The notes under the pieces were generated by a model. The model saw nothing but the letters and a program-made list of their open reading frames with translations. It made no database searches and was not told the DNA's origin. Position numbers and translations under genes: made by a program. A stretch of DNA of 64,000 bases, taken from positions 1 through 64,000 of the forward strand of contig JANQII010000223.1 in NCBI GenBank assembly GCA_028282195.1, given 5' to 3'. Origin of the DNA: Prolixibacteraceae bacterium. GTDB taxonomy: Bacteria > Bacteroidota > Bacteroidia > Bacteroidales > Prolixibacteraceae. Each line of letters starts with the position of its first letter. Positions within the stretch are counted from its first letter, which is position 1. Positions 10,028 to 17,997 of this stretch are shown here, piece after piece.

Positions 10028-10122
10028 TATCATAATTAATTCATCGCCAGATGCCTGCTTATTGGCAGACAGGGAACTCACAAGAAAAAAATAATCATGC
10101 TCGTTTCATCGGTATAGTTTCA

Positions 10123-11256
10123 TTAATCAAAATAATCTAAACTCCATTCGTCCATCCATTCCAGGTATGGGATTCCATTTTCGTCAAACTGAAACGGCAG
10201 CCAAATATATCTTCCATCTATGGCATTTTCCGATGTCCACCGGTCACCAAGGAATATAAAGGCATTTTTCTTTCCCTGAACTGGAAGTACAAATGTACTT
10301 TGTGAACGGAAAGTCAATTCAGCCTCCTCGCCCCGGCACGGATTACCTAGTTCTTCCCAGGGACCAAATATTGAGGGGGCCCAGGCCAGTCGTGCCTCGT
10401 TGGGAGCCCATCCAGTACAATCGGAAGCTATTAAAAAGTATTTCTCGTCCTTCTTGAAAATTGCAGGTGCCTCCATGTACCTACCAGCAAAAAAACGGGC
10501 ATAATTCCCCGATTCAGAAAGAAAATCATCCGCTAATTGTGAAATGTGCAAAGTGCTGTTCTCTTCAGATGAATAAATATGATAAGCTTTTCCGTCGTCA
10601 TCGACGAAAAGGTTTTGGTCACGTGCCATTTGTCCTTTATCAAAATCGCGTCCCAATAAATTTAATGTATCAGGATGAGATGGTAAACACCCTTTACCTC
10701 CGCAATAATGTTCCTGCACATCATCTCCAACCGGTTGTTTATGAATATCCTTTACGTTACGTGGCCATTGACCGGCATTAGGCCGTAAGCTTTTTACAAA
10801 AGCAAATGGTCCGGTTGCTTTGTCAGAAACAGCAATTCCCGAACGTGCAGCACGATATCCCTGTTCTTTTAACTCAAGATGAAACCACATTACAAATTTT
10901 TGTGTTTTTGGATTGTATATAACTTTGGGACGTTCCAAAATACAACCCTTTTCAATATCGTGACCAGTTCCTTCTTTTATAACTTCAAGTGCAACTCCTT
11001 CGTCTTTCCAATCAACAAGGTTTTTTGAAGAGTAACAATGCACACCAACCATCGCTTTGTTTCCCGCCTTTCCTTCTATTTTATGTTCGCCGTACCAATA
11101 ATATTTACCTTCGTAAAAAAGTATTCCGCCTCCATGGGCATTAATGTGTATACCATTGTTATCTGTCCATATATTGCCTGGTTTAATGGTTTTTCTTTCT
11201 TTTTGACAGGAACACACAAGCAGGCTTGACCATAATAAATAAAGAATTAATTTCAT
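10123..11256 (-). CDS. GH43 family lipoprotein
   Basis: A 377-aa five-bladed beta-propeller hydrolase with lipobox LVCSC near residue 17. The N-terminal INAHGGGILFYEGKYYWYGEHK block, followed by CYSSKNLVDWKDEG and ERPKVIYNPKTQKFVMWFH, is typical of the GH43 subfamilies close to exo-beta-1,3-galactanases and arabinofuranosidases (around subfamilies 24 and 34). DQNLFVDDDGKAYHIY and YMEAPAIFKKDEKYFL match the conserved Asp and Glu blades. The first catalytic Asp is not at the usual WxD position, as in those subfamilies. It is probably exo-acting on arabinose- or galactose-containing side chains. Its neighbours are six-hairpin proteins and GH172. Confidence 0.9.
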   Translation of the reverse strand: MKLILYLLWSSLLVCSCQKERKTIKPGNIWTDNNGIHINAHGGGILFYEGKYYWYGEHKIEGKAGNKAMVGVHCYSSKNLVDWKDEGVALEVIKEGTGHDIEKGCILERPKVIYNPKTQKFVMWFHLELKEQGYRAARSGIAVSDKATGPFAFVKSLRPNAGQWPRNVKDIHKQPVGDDVQEHYCGGKGCLPSHPDTLNLLGRDFDKGQMARDQNLFVDDDGKAYHIYSSEENSTLHISQLADDFLSESGNYARFFAGRYMEAPAIFKKDEKYFLIASDCTGWAPNEARLAWAPSIFGPWEELGNPCRGEEAELTFRSQSTFVLPVQGKKNAFIFLGDRWTSENAIDGRYIWLPFQFDENGIPYLEWMDEWSLDYFD

Positions 11257-11525
11257 CCGGTTATATTTTTAATTATCTGTACATATGCTGGTTCGTATTT
11301 TGATTTATCATCGCTACTTCAATGCCAACAGGGCTAAAAATAGAGGAACTGACTGCCCGAAAAAGCTCTACGGGAGTAAAAAATCGGGATTATGCCCATG
11401 TTTTTAACGATTGTCAAGTAAAAATTATAATGCGATTTCGAAATATCATAACAAATAGATTTTTAAACTTTACTGAACTACCCTACAATAGGGAAGTTCT
11501 GCTTAACTGTATAGTTTGAGGCAGA

Positions 11526-13565
11526 TTATTGTTTATCCAAATCAATTCCCATTTCTGTAAATTGTGCTGCGGCGTGTAAAAAATGAGCCGTAATCCAATA
11601 AACAGTCCAACTTTCAGAGTATCCTCCCCTAAGCTTGTACACATTACTCATATCGCCGTGCTGGGCAAAGTTGGTTTGTTGCAATTGTTCTCCCTGCGAA
11701 CCAAAGGGGTCAATCATTTGACCACAACTACGATACATTGTAATTGCCAAACGTTTTAAAGCTTCGTTATTGGTATATTGTCCCAGCTTATATAACATGG
11801 GTGTTTGTAATACCCCATATACATCGAGATGCTGATTTTGAGCAGAAACATTTGTCCAGCCTCTTGTTTTTAATGCGTGATCACCCAGTCGTCCGGCATT
11901 AAATGAAATATCCCAAACAACCGTGTAGCTTAAAACCACATCGCCAGCATGCTTCGCATAGTCTAAATATTTTTTATTTTTCGTGTATTCATATGCCGTC
12001 ATAAACCCCTGAAAAGCCCCCCAGGCTCCCTCTTTATCTTCACAGGTTGCGTCGAGCGTTCCTCCCCAGTAAGGCTCTTCCATATCCAAATGTCGGGCGG
12101 CATAATAGTCAGCTATCTTTAATGCTGTTGTTTTGTATTCACTATTATCAAATAATTCGGAAGCAATAAGAAAAGGGGAAATATAAAAAGCTTCGGCAGT
12201 ATTTCGTGGGTTCCAGTCTGACTTATTGACCCTTGCCAAGTGCAGGTCACAAGCTTTTTCTAGAAAACCCTCCCATTTTTTTGTATCCACGCTTTTGTTG
12301 GTTCTACCGTATTTAATGGCTAAAGCAATACTATTCATGGCTTGCCCTTCGGAAACAGGGTCAGTTCCCGACCATTTTTTGCTTTTCGTATCGTAAATTA
12401 CTGAAAACCCTGTTTCTGTAAACTCAGATGTGCAAATATGATCTGCTGATTTCTGTACCATTTCCGGTATGTTTTCATCACCTAAACGTTCCTGAAGAAC
12501 CTGCAGTGCATAAATCGGAGCTTCTGATTGTCCGGCCCAGCCAAGAACAACTTTGGGAGTTCGGTGCTCAGGGTACATGTTAAAACCGGAATAATCATCA
12601 GTATTCAGATAGCGTGCTTTGGTAAAGCGGTATTTATCGCGAATAATTTCATCGTATGATGGAAAGTCCTCTACGTAAAATGGTTTAAAAATATCAATTG
12701 AAGTGTACAAAGGAGTTTGAAATCCACTGCCTTTTGTCTTTACTTCATAAGCTTCCAGGTAGAATGTTTTTTCTATAATGGTGCCTGGTTCAATTTTAGT
12801 GTAAGTGTCGCCATAAGGCATTGCTCTTTGCTGCAATGCCTTTGCCACACTTGGTTGGCCATTGTATGTAATCGGCCCCGATAACATCACTAACTCGGAA
12901 TGGTTCTCAAAAGATTGAACACCTAATGACCACCACTGGTCAAAATGATTTCCCCCATACACCTGACTTGGCTTGGTGTGTAATGCTGCTCCCTTAAAAG
13001 CTTGATTCTTGCTCCACTCAAAACTTGCAAAAGGCATGGTATAGCGGTGTTCCTCAAAAATTGCTTTTTCGCCTGCTTCACCATGATAGACCGGTACTTT
13101 ATGGGCACCATTTTTTTCTCCAGACGGATTACCATAATATAGTATTCCGGGCAAGAATGCTTCCGGTTTTTTAGCGTCGATTTTCCAGCGTACTGATAGC
13201 GTTGCGGTTTCAAGGGTTTCTTTACCTTTCCATTCAAAACGACGTATACACTTTATTCTATTCCCTTCGGGACGGTAAGCATCACGCAAAAGAAACTTGC
13301 CTTGCGGCAATTCCAGTTCTCCGCTAACTATTTGCCAGTCTCCCGATTGTTCCACTTTAATTGGAGAAGCATGTTCCCAATCCGCGGGCCAATCATTTTC
13401 CCATTTGGTTGCAATTGACCATAGACCATCGTCAGGAACTTCTATACGATTTTGATTTCCCAATGTAAAGACGGGCAAGTTGTTATCAATTTTCAATCTT
13501 ATATTTTGAGAATAACCACTGAGTACGGTTATTAATGTCAATAAGACAATTGTAATTCTTTTCAT
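11526..13565 (-). CDS. secreted (alpha/alpha)6 six-hairpin protein, putative glycosidase
   Basis: I start at the ATG at 13565 (MKRITIVLLTLITVLSGYSQ), which gives a Sec signal peptide cleaved near GYSQ. About 300 residues of beta-sandwich-like sequence are followed by a helical toroid: EGQAMNSIALAIKYG, NTAEAFYISPFLIASELFDN, EGAWGAFQGFMTAYEYTKNKKYLDYA and AQHGDMSNVYKLRGGYSESWTVYWITAHFLHA. It has the overall plan of a six-hairpin glycosidase, but I cannot name its family. It has no obvious sequence similarity to the six-hairpin protein at 7909 beyond the fold. It is preceded by the 70-aa remnant and GH2 and followed by GH43. Confidence 0.72.
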   Translation of the reverse strand: MKRITIVLLTLITVLSGYSQNIRLKIDNNLPVFTLGNQNRIEVPDDGLWSIATKWENDWPADWEHASPIKVEQSGDWQIVSGELELPQGKFLLRDAYRPEGNRIKCIRRFEWKGKETLETATLSVRWKIDAKKPEAFLPGILYYGNPSGEKNGAHKVPVYHGEAGEKAIFEEHRYTMPFASFEWSKNQAFKGAALHTKPSQVYGGNHFDQWWSLGVQSFENHSELVMLSGPITYNGQPSVAKALQQRAMPYGDTYTKIEPGTIIEKTFYLEAYEVKTKGSGFQTPLYTSIDIFKPFYVEDFPSYDEIIRDKYRFTKARYLNTDDYSGFNMYPEHRTPKVVLGWAGQSEAPIYALQVLQERLGDENIPEMVQKSADHICTSEFTETGFSVIYDTKSKKWSGTDPVSEGQAMNSIALAIKYGRTNKSVDTKKWEGFLEKACDLHLARVNKSDWNPRNTAEAFYISPFLIASELFDNSEYKTTALKIADYYAARHLDMEEPYWGGTLDATCEDKEGAWGAFQGFMTAYEYTKNKKYLDYAKHAGDVVLSYTVVWDISFNAGRLGDHALKTRGWTNVSAQNQHLDVYGVLQTPMLYKLGQYTNNEALKRLAITMYRSCGQMIDPFGSQGEQLQQTNFAQHGDMSNVYKLRGGYSESWTVYWITAHFLHAAAQFTEMGIDLDKQ

Positions 13566-13681
13566 ATGTTTAAGATTTTTTGATTTCTGAATGTTCAAAA
13601 AATTTGAAGACATTCAGGAACTCACATCAATTCTAATCATTCCTGTTTGTGAATTTAGAATGAAGAAAATTCATGTTCGTT

Positions 13682-13894
13682 TCATTCTTCAATAATTTGT
13701 TTAATAAAATCAACTTCTTCTTTCAAATACGGGCTACCATCTTTTCTAAAAATATCATGGAACCATAATTCAGGCTCTTCATTATACTTTTTATCCCATG
13801 AATTCCATGGGTAATTTGCTTTTTCTATGCTCCATTGCTGACAATAAACCAGCTTAACAGCCAGTAATAAAACAATAGTTATTTTCAACTTCAT
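13682..13894 (-). pseudogene. 70-aa remnant: signal peptide joined to glycosidase C-terminus
   Basis: The ORF is intact but only 70 aa. A Sec signal peptide (MKLKITIVLLLAVKLVYCQQ) is followed by WSIEKAN and then NSWDKKYNEEPELWFHDIFRKDG. From memory, the N-terminal WS.EKAN motif and the C-terminal ELWFHDIFRKDG motif are found at opposite ends of a roughly 430-aa family of Bacteroidota glycosidases annotated as 1,4-beta-xylanase-like. If so, this is an in-frame internal deletion removing the catalytic barrel. It sits 9 nt after the GH2 stop and was probably once a full enzyme of this operon. It could still be expressed but cannot be catalytic in that sense. Confidence 0.6.
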
Positions 13895-13903
13895 TTTCTA
13901 CAG

Positions 13904-15733
13904 TTATTCTACTTCGTATAGTATTCTATTTATCTTTTTTACCTCGCCCTGTTCCATTTTTATAAGCTCACGGTCATAGGTCATTAAACCATTCACTTCG
14001 CCTTCTACATCAGTCGTTTGAGTATAAATGGCTGCAGCTAACCCTTTTTTAATAAGTGGTGGGATTTTGTTAATTAATTTCCTGTAATTATCAAGAAGTA
14101 CCGAACGTTCTTCATAATTTCTGTACCCCCAGTTTTTGTCACTTTGCCACAGGTGATTTTTCACGGGTAATCCAAGACCTCCAAATTCACCCAGAACAAG
14201 TACCCTACCTTCTGTTATATTTGGTGCGTGTAACATTAAATCTGGCATTCCCGGGCCCGGATATTGATGTTGGTCAACGGTATGACCGGCCGGAAAGAAA
14301 TTACCTCCGCTTGGCCCATTAACCAACCTGGAGGTGTCATATTCCATTGTCCAGTTGATAATTTTTTCAGTATCAAATTGTCCCCAACCTTCATTAAATG
14401 GCACCCACATTACAATAGATGGAAAGTGGTAAAAATCATCGATAATTTCTTTCCATTCTTTTTTAAACTGGTGAGCCGATTGTGCAGAACGTTGCATCTC
14501 TCTTCCATCGTATCCCGATGGTCCACGCCAATCTGCACCTTTATCACCATTTGGCATATCCTGCCAAACCAGCATCCCCATTTTATCACAATGATAGTAC
14601 CACCGGGCCGGTTCTACCTTTACATGTTTGCGAATCATGTTAAACCCGCTGTTTCTGGTCACCTCGATATCAAACTTTAAAGCTTCGTCGCTTGGTGCTG
14701 TGTACAAACCTCCCGGCCACCAGCCCTGATCGAGTGTGCCTAGTTGGAAAAGTGGTTCATTGTTTAGGAATAACCTTTCATGCCCATCAGGAGTAATACC
14801 AACACTTATTTTACGCATGGCAAAGTAACTATCCACCTGGTCGATAACTTTGCCTTTCTTTTTAAGTGTAACTTTTAAGTCGTACAAAAAAGGATTACCC
14901 GGCGACCAAAGTTTGGGTTCATTTATGTCAATTACCGACCCAGAGTTTAATGTGCCAGTTATTGATGCGACCATTTCAGCATCGCTAAAAGCTTCAAACA
15001 ACACTTCATACCCCTTAATGTTTTTAGTTTTACTTTTGGCCGTAATTATTAGTTGTTTCGTATCAATGTTGGGTGTTATTTTGAGTGAAGCAATAGCTTG
15101 TTGGGAAACAGGTTCTAACCAAACAGTTTGCCAAATTCCCGATACCGGGGTATACCAAATCGCATGTGGATTGGTTATTTGTTTTCCACGTGCTTGTGTT
15201 CCCTGGCTGGTAGGGTCCCATACAGAAACAAGGATTTCCTGTTCACCTTCATGCAAAGCATGTGTAATATCAAATGAAAATGGGTCATACCCTCCCTGGT
15301 GTGTATCAAGCTTAATACCATTAACATAGACATTGGTTTCCCAGTCTACAGCACCAAAATGCAATAAAATTTGTTTGCTTTTCCAGCTTCCGGGTATTTC
15401 AAAAGTGCGTTTGTACCAAATCAACTCATTTTCCGAAACCCTATTCTGAACTCCGGAAAGAGCCGATTCAATGGCAAAAGGTACAAGTATTTTTCCCGTA
15501 AAGTTTTCTGGTATTTCAAGATTATCAACTACCGTATAGTCCCATAAACCGTTTAAGTTTATCCAGTCCTTACGAACCATATGAGGACGAGGATATTCCT
15601 GAAGCACCGATTCCGGTTTGACTTCTTTTGCCCATTTTGAAATAATCTTATCACCTCTTATTTTCCATGAATCCTGCGCACTAACTTTTATCGATAAAAG
15701 CAGAACTAATAACAGGTAAGTATGTATTTTCAT
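13904..15733 (-). CDS. GH2 family glycoside hydrolase
   Basis: A 609-aa secreted enzyme with Sec signal peptide MKIHTYLLLVLLLSIKVSAQ. Domain order is the GH2 sugar-binding jelly-roll (WYKRTFEIP, HFGAVDWETNVYVNG), the immunoglobulin-like middle domain, then the TIM barrel. The acid/base Glu lies in MWVPFNEGWGQFDT and the nucleophile Glu in LVLGEFGGLG. GH2 includes beta-galactosidases, beta-glucuronidases, beta-mannosidases and alpha-L-arabinofuranosidases; the specificity is not readable here. It is the first gene of the lower LacI unit. A perfect operator lies 321 bp upstream and a MITE sits between the two. Confidence 0.93.
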   Translation of the reverse strand: MKIHTYLLLVLLLSIKVSAQDSWKIRGDKIISKWAKEVKPESVLQEYPRPHMVRKDWINLNGLWDYTVVDNLEIPENFTGKILVPFAIESALSGVQNRVSENELIWYKRTFEIPGSWKSKQILLHFGAVDWETNVYVNGIKLDTHQGGYDPFSFDITHALHEGEQEILVSVWDPTSQGTQARGKQITNPHAIWYTPVSGIWQTVWLEPVSQQAIASLKITPNIDTKQLIITAKSKTKNIKGYEVLFEAFSDAEMVASITGTLNSGSVIDINEPKLWSPGNPFLYDLKVTLKKKGKVIDQVDSYFAMRKISVGITPDGHERLFLNNEPLFQLGTLDQGWWPGGLYTAPSDEALKFDIEVTRNSGFNMIRKHVKVEPARWYYHCDKMGMLVWQDMPNGDKGADWRGPSGYDGREMQRSAQSAHQFKKEWKEIIDDFYHFPSIVMWVPFNEGWGQFDTEKIINWTMEYDTSRLVNGPSGGNFFPAGHTVDQHQYPGPGMPDLMLHAPNITEGRVLVLGEFGGLGLPVKNHLWQSDKNWGYRNYEERSVLLDNYRKLINKIPPLIKKGLAAAIYTQTTDVEGEVNGLMTYDRELIKMEQGEVKKINRILYEVE

Positions 15734-15759
15734 TTTTATAATTTTTTATAAATTATCAC

Positions 15760-15965
15760 TACTGTCCGGGTAAAATTTGTTCATCCACTACGTGGAATTA
15801 TTTACTTCGTATTTACCTTGTTTTACAATACTTTATCCGCTACGCGGAAATTCTCCGTAGGAGATAAAGTATTGTAAAAATGTTGGCCCTTTATCAACCG
15901 ATACCCCGTAGGGGTTAGACTAATAAAGAAGCATCGCGGTTTCAATCTATTTTACCCGGTCAGTG
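15760..15965. mobile_element. MITE-like element, copy 2
   Basis: A 206-bp non-coding element very similar to 307-513 and in the same orientation. The ends read TACTGTCCGGGTAAAAT and, as reverse complement, CACTGACCGGGTAAAAT. The same internal stem TTTTACAATACTTTATC/GATAAAGTATTGTAAAA and the TCCACTACGTGGA palindrome are present. It lies between the operator at 16054 and the GH2 start codon. Confidence 0.85.
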
Positions 15966-16364
15966 GTGTTAAAAAATAGTGCTTTAAAAAATCATATCCT
16001 TTTTTTCTTCTAAAACCTTATCCTTTGCAAGTTCTGTTTTCCGCAAGATACTACTAAAACGTTTTAGCTATCCCTTTTTTATAGCTAAAAAATCAATATT
16101 AATAATACCGTAACATATTTTTAAGCGTATTCCGGGCCTCAAATTCCGGCTGTTCATTTTATTTACCGGAATATGCAAGGTAAATAAGCGTAAGTAAATG
16201 TTTCACACAGCTTTACTCAGGCAATCTAATTTTGGAAAACTCAAGCTTCACCGGGAAAAAATGAATGCCCAACAAGCCTCAAGTTATTCTACCGATTAAA
16301 AAAACCTTAGCTGACTGCCAGCCTGGCTGACCAAGTAAAAAAAACCGTAGCCGACAAGCTTACA
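15966..16364. promoter_or_regulatory. regulatory intergenic region upstream of GH2
   Basis: About 400 bp without a gene. It contains the perfect LacI-type operator at 16054-16067 and otherwise AT-rich sequence. The GH2 promoter presumably lies here, which would place the MITE in the transcribed leader. Confidence 0.55.
16054..16067. promoter_or_regulatory. LacI-family operator (perfect palindrome)
   Basis: CTAAAACGTTTTAG is a perfect 14-bp palindrome centred on ACGT. It is nearly identical to the site before the permease operon. It is probably the binding site of the LacI-family protein encoded at 5546-6556. Confidence 0.7.
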
Positions 16365-17516
16365 CTAATTGGAAAACCTGTACATGCAGATGGAATGATA
16401 TTTTTCACCCGGATTCAACAAGGTAGATGGAAAATTTTCATGATTAGGACTATCCGGGTAATGCTGGGTTTCCAAACAAAATGCCGTTCGGTATTCATAC
16501 TTTTTTCCATATTTTCCAATATCGCTTCCATTTAGAAAATTTCCCCCATAAAATTGAAGCCCGGGTTCTGTTGTAAAAACCTCAATTGTGCGCCCCGATT
16601 TAGGCTCTGTAATTTTTGCAGCAAAATTTAATTCTGACCCTGACGGGTTCAAAACCCAGTTATGGTCATAGCCCAAGCCAAATTTCAATTGCTCAAAATC
16701 ATCCTCTACACGTTTACCAATAGGAGTTGCTGTTGTAAAATCCATAGGTGTTCCTTTCACTTCTAAAATCTCTCCGGTAGGTATCAATCCTTCATCTACA
16801 GGAGTATAATGAGTTGCATTAATTTGCAATATATGGTCGTTAATGCTTCCATTTCCGGCACCATGCAAATTGAAAAAGCTATGATGAGTAAGATTTACAT
16901 GTGTGGGCGCATCGGTTGTTGCCCAATATTCAATTTTTAATTCATTGTTCTTTGTAAGGGTATAGATGACCTTCACGCTTAAGTTCCCCGGATAGCCTTC
17001 TTCCATGTCTTTTGAAAAATAATCGAGCTGAAGGGTATGTGCGTTTAATTGTTTGGCATCCCAAACCACATTATTGAACCCTTTTTTTCCTCCGTGTAAA
17101 TGATTCTCCCCATTATTAACAGCCAGAGCATAATCCGTATTATTAAGGCTAAACCTGCCTTTTGATATGCGGTTGCCATAGCGTCCAATCAGGGCTCCAA
17201 AATAAATTTCATTGCTATTCAGATAGTCATCAATGCTTTCATAGCCCAAAACAATATCTTCCATTTTTCCATTCTTATCCGGAATCCAGAGTGAAACTAC
17301 ACGGCCTCCATAGTTGGTAATTTGGGAAACAATACCATTATCATTTCTGAGTGTAAACAACTGAACTTGTTTACCATCAAGTGTTTTTTGAAAATTGCTT
17401 TCAGAGAATAATTTCACAGTCTGCCTTGATTTTGTACAAGAAAAAATGGCAAAACTAAGGGCTAATAATAAAATTGTTTTTATAGCGCACCGGTGAATCT
17501 TTACTTTTTTGTTCAT
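16365..17516 (-). CDS. aldose 1-epimerase (mutarotase) lipoprotein
   Basis: A 383-aa GalM-type enzyme interconverting alpha and beta anomers of released aldoses, with a lipoprotein signal (lipobox AIFSC, Cys near 27). Family motifs are NYGGRVVSLWIPDKNG, GRYGNRISKGRF, ENHLHGGKKGFNNVVWDA and the catalytic His in NLTHHSFFNLHG. The catalytic Glu is in FCLETQHYPDSPNH. The full length is normal for Bacteroidota periplasmic homologues. It lies 8 nt after the glycosidase fragment and downstream of DUF1680. It probably speeds mutarotation of sugars freed in the periplasm by neighbouring enzymes. Confidence 0.94.
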   Translation of the reverse strand: MNKKVKIHRCAIKTILLLALSFAIFSCTKSRQTVKLFSESNFQKTLDGKQVQLFTLRNDNGIVSQITNYGGRVVSLWIPDKNGKMEDIVLGYESIDDYLNSNEIYFGALIGRYGNRISKGRFSLNNTDYALAVNNGENHLHGGKKGFNNVVWDAKQLNAHTLQLDYFSKDMEEGYPGNLSVKVIYTLTKNNELKIEYWATTDAPTHVNLTHHSFFNLHGAGNGSINDHILQINATHYTPVDEGLIPTGEILEVKGTPMDFTTATPIGKRVEDDFEQLKFGLGYDHNWVLNPSGSELNFAAKITEPKSGRTIEVFTTEPGLQFYGGNFLNGSDIGKYGKKYEYRTAFCLETQHYPDSPNHENFPSTLLNPGEKYHSICMYRFSN

Positions 17517-17524
17517 TTGCTTAG

Positions 17525-17989
17525 CTAATTTGGGTTTGGGTTTGAATTCAATTTAATTTTTAATTTTATATTTAATGTGTCCGATTTTGCTACTAATTTA
17601 TCATCTATCCATATACACAGCAAGCTTTGGTCTCCTTTTTTCTTCGGCATCCAGTCTTTTTTCCAGATAATATAAATATTACGTCCATGATACAAAATAT
17701 TCCCCAAATAAAAAAAATTCCATTTATTGCCGGGTAACAAAGGTTGTAAAACAAACTCATTTTTGTGCGAAGCAGTAAAGCCTAATAAGTCTTCAATCAG
17801 CATGTCGGGGAAAGTAGAATGAAAATAATCTTTCACACCTCCAAACTCCTTTCCGTTACCTGGAATGTACCATTCGCCAATGTTTCGTTGCTCACCATGC
17901 ATGCTTACCAACTTTTCAATCAAATCATAAATTTGCTCTCTGTCGGTTTCAGTAATCTTTTTCTTCTTTCTCTTTGTATTTAAACGCAA
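17525..17989 (-). pseudogene. orphan C-terminal fragment of a helical-barrel glycosidase
   Basis: A 154-aa ORF without a signal peptide whose only early start is TTG, two codons after an in-frame TAG. After a lysine-rich N-terminus it reads GEWYIPGNGKEFGGVKDYFHSTFPDMLIEDLLGF, then LQPLLPGNKWNFFYLGNILYHGRNIYIIWKKDW and LLCIWIDDKLVAKSD. This resembles the end of MGH1-like/six-hairpin glycoside hydrolases of 700-1000 aa, where the last helices meet a C-terminal beta-sandwich. The catalytic domain is missing. It begins 8 nt after the DUF1680 stop, so it may still be translated by coupling. I treat it as a truncated gene. Confidence 0.65.
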
Positions 17990-17997
17990 TTTCTAAA

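Noticed and set aside
14264-15329. Long plus-strand ORFs of 138-159 aa
   Set aside because: They lie antisense to the GH2 gene, have no recognisable motifs, and the minus frame carries full catalytic signatures.
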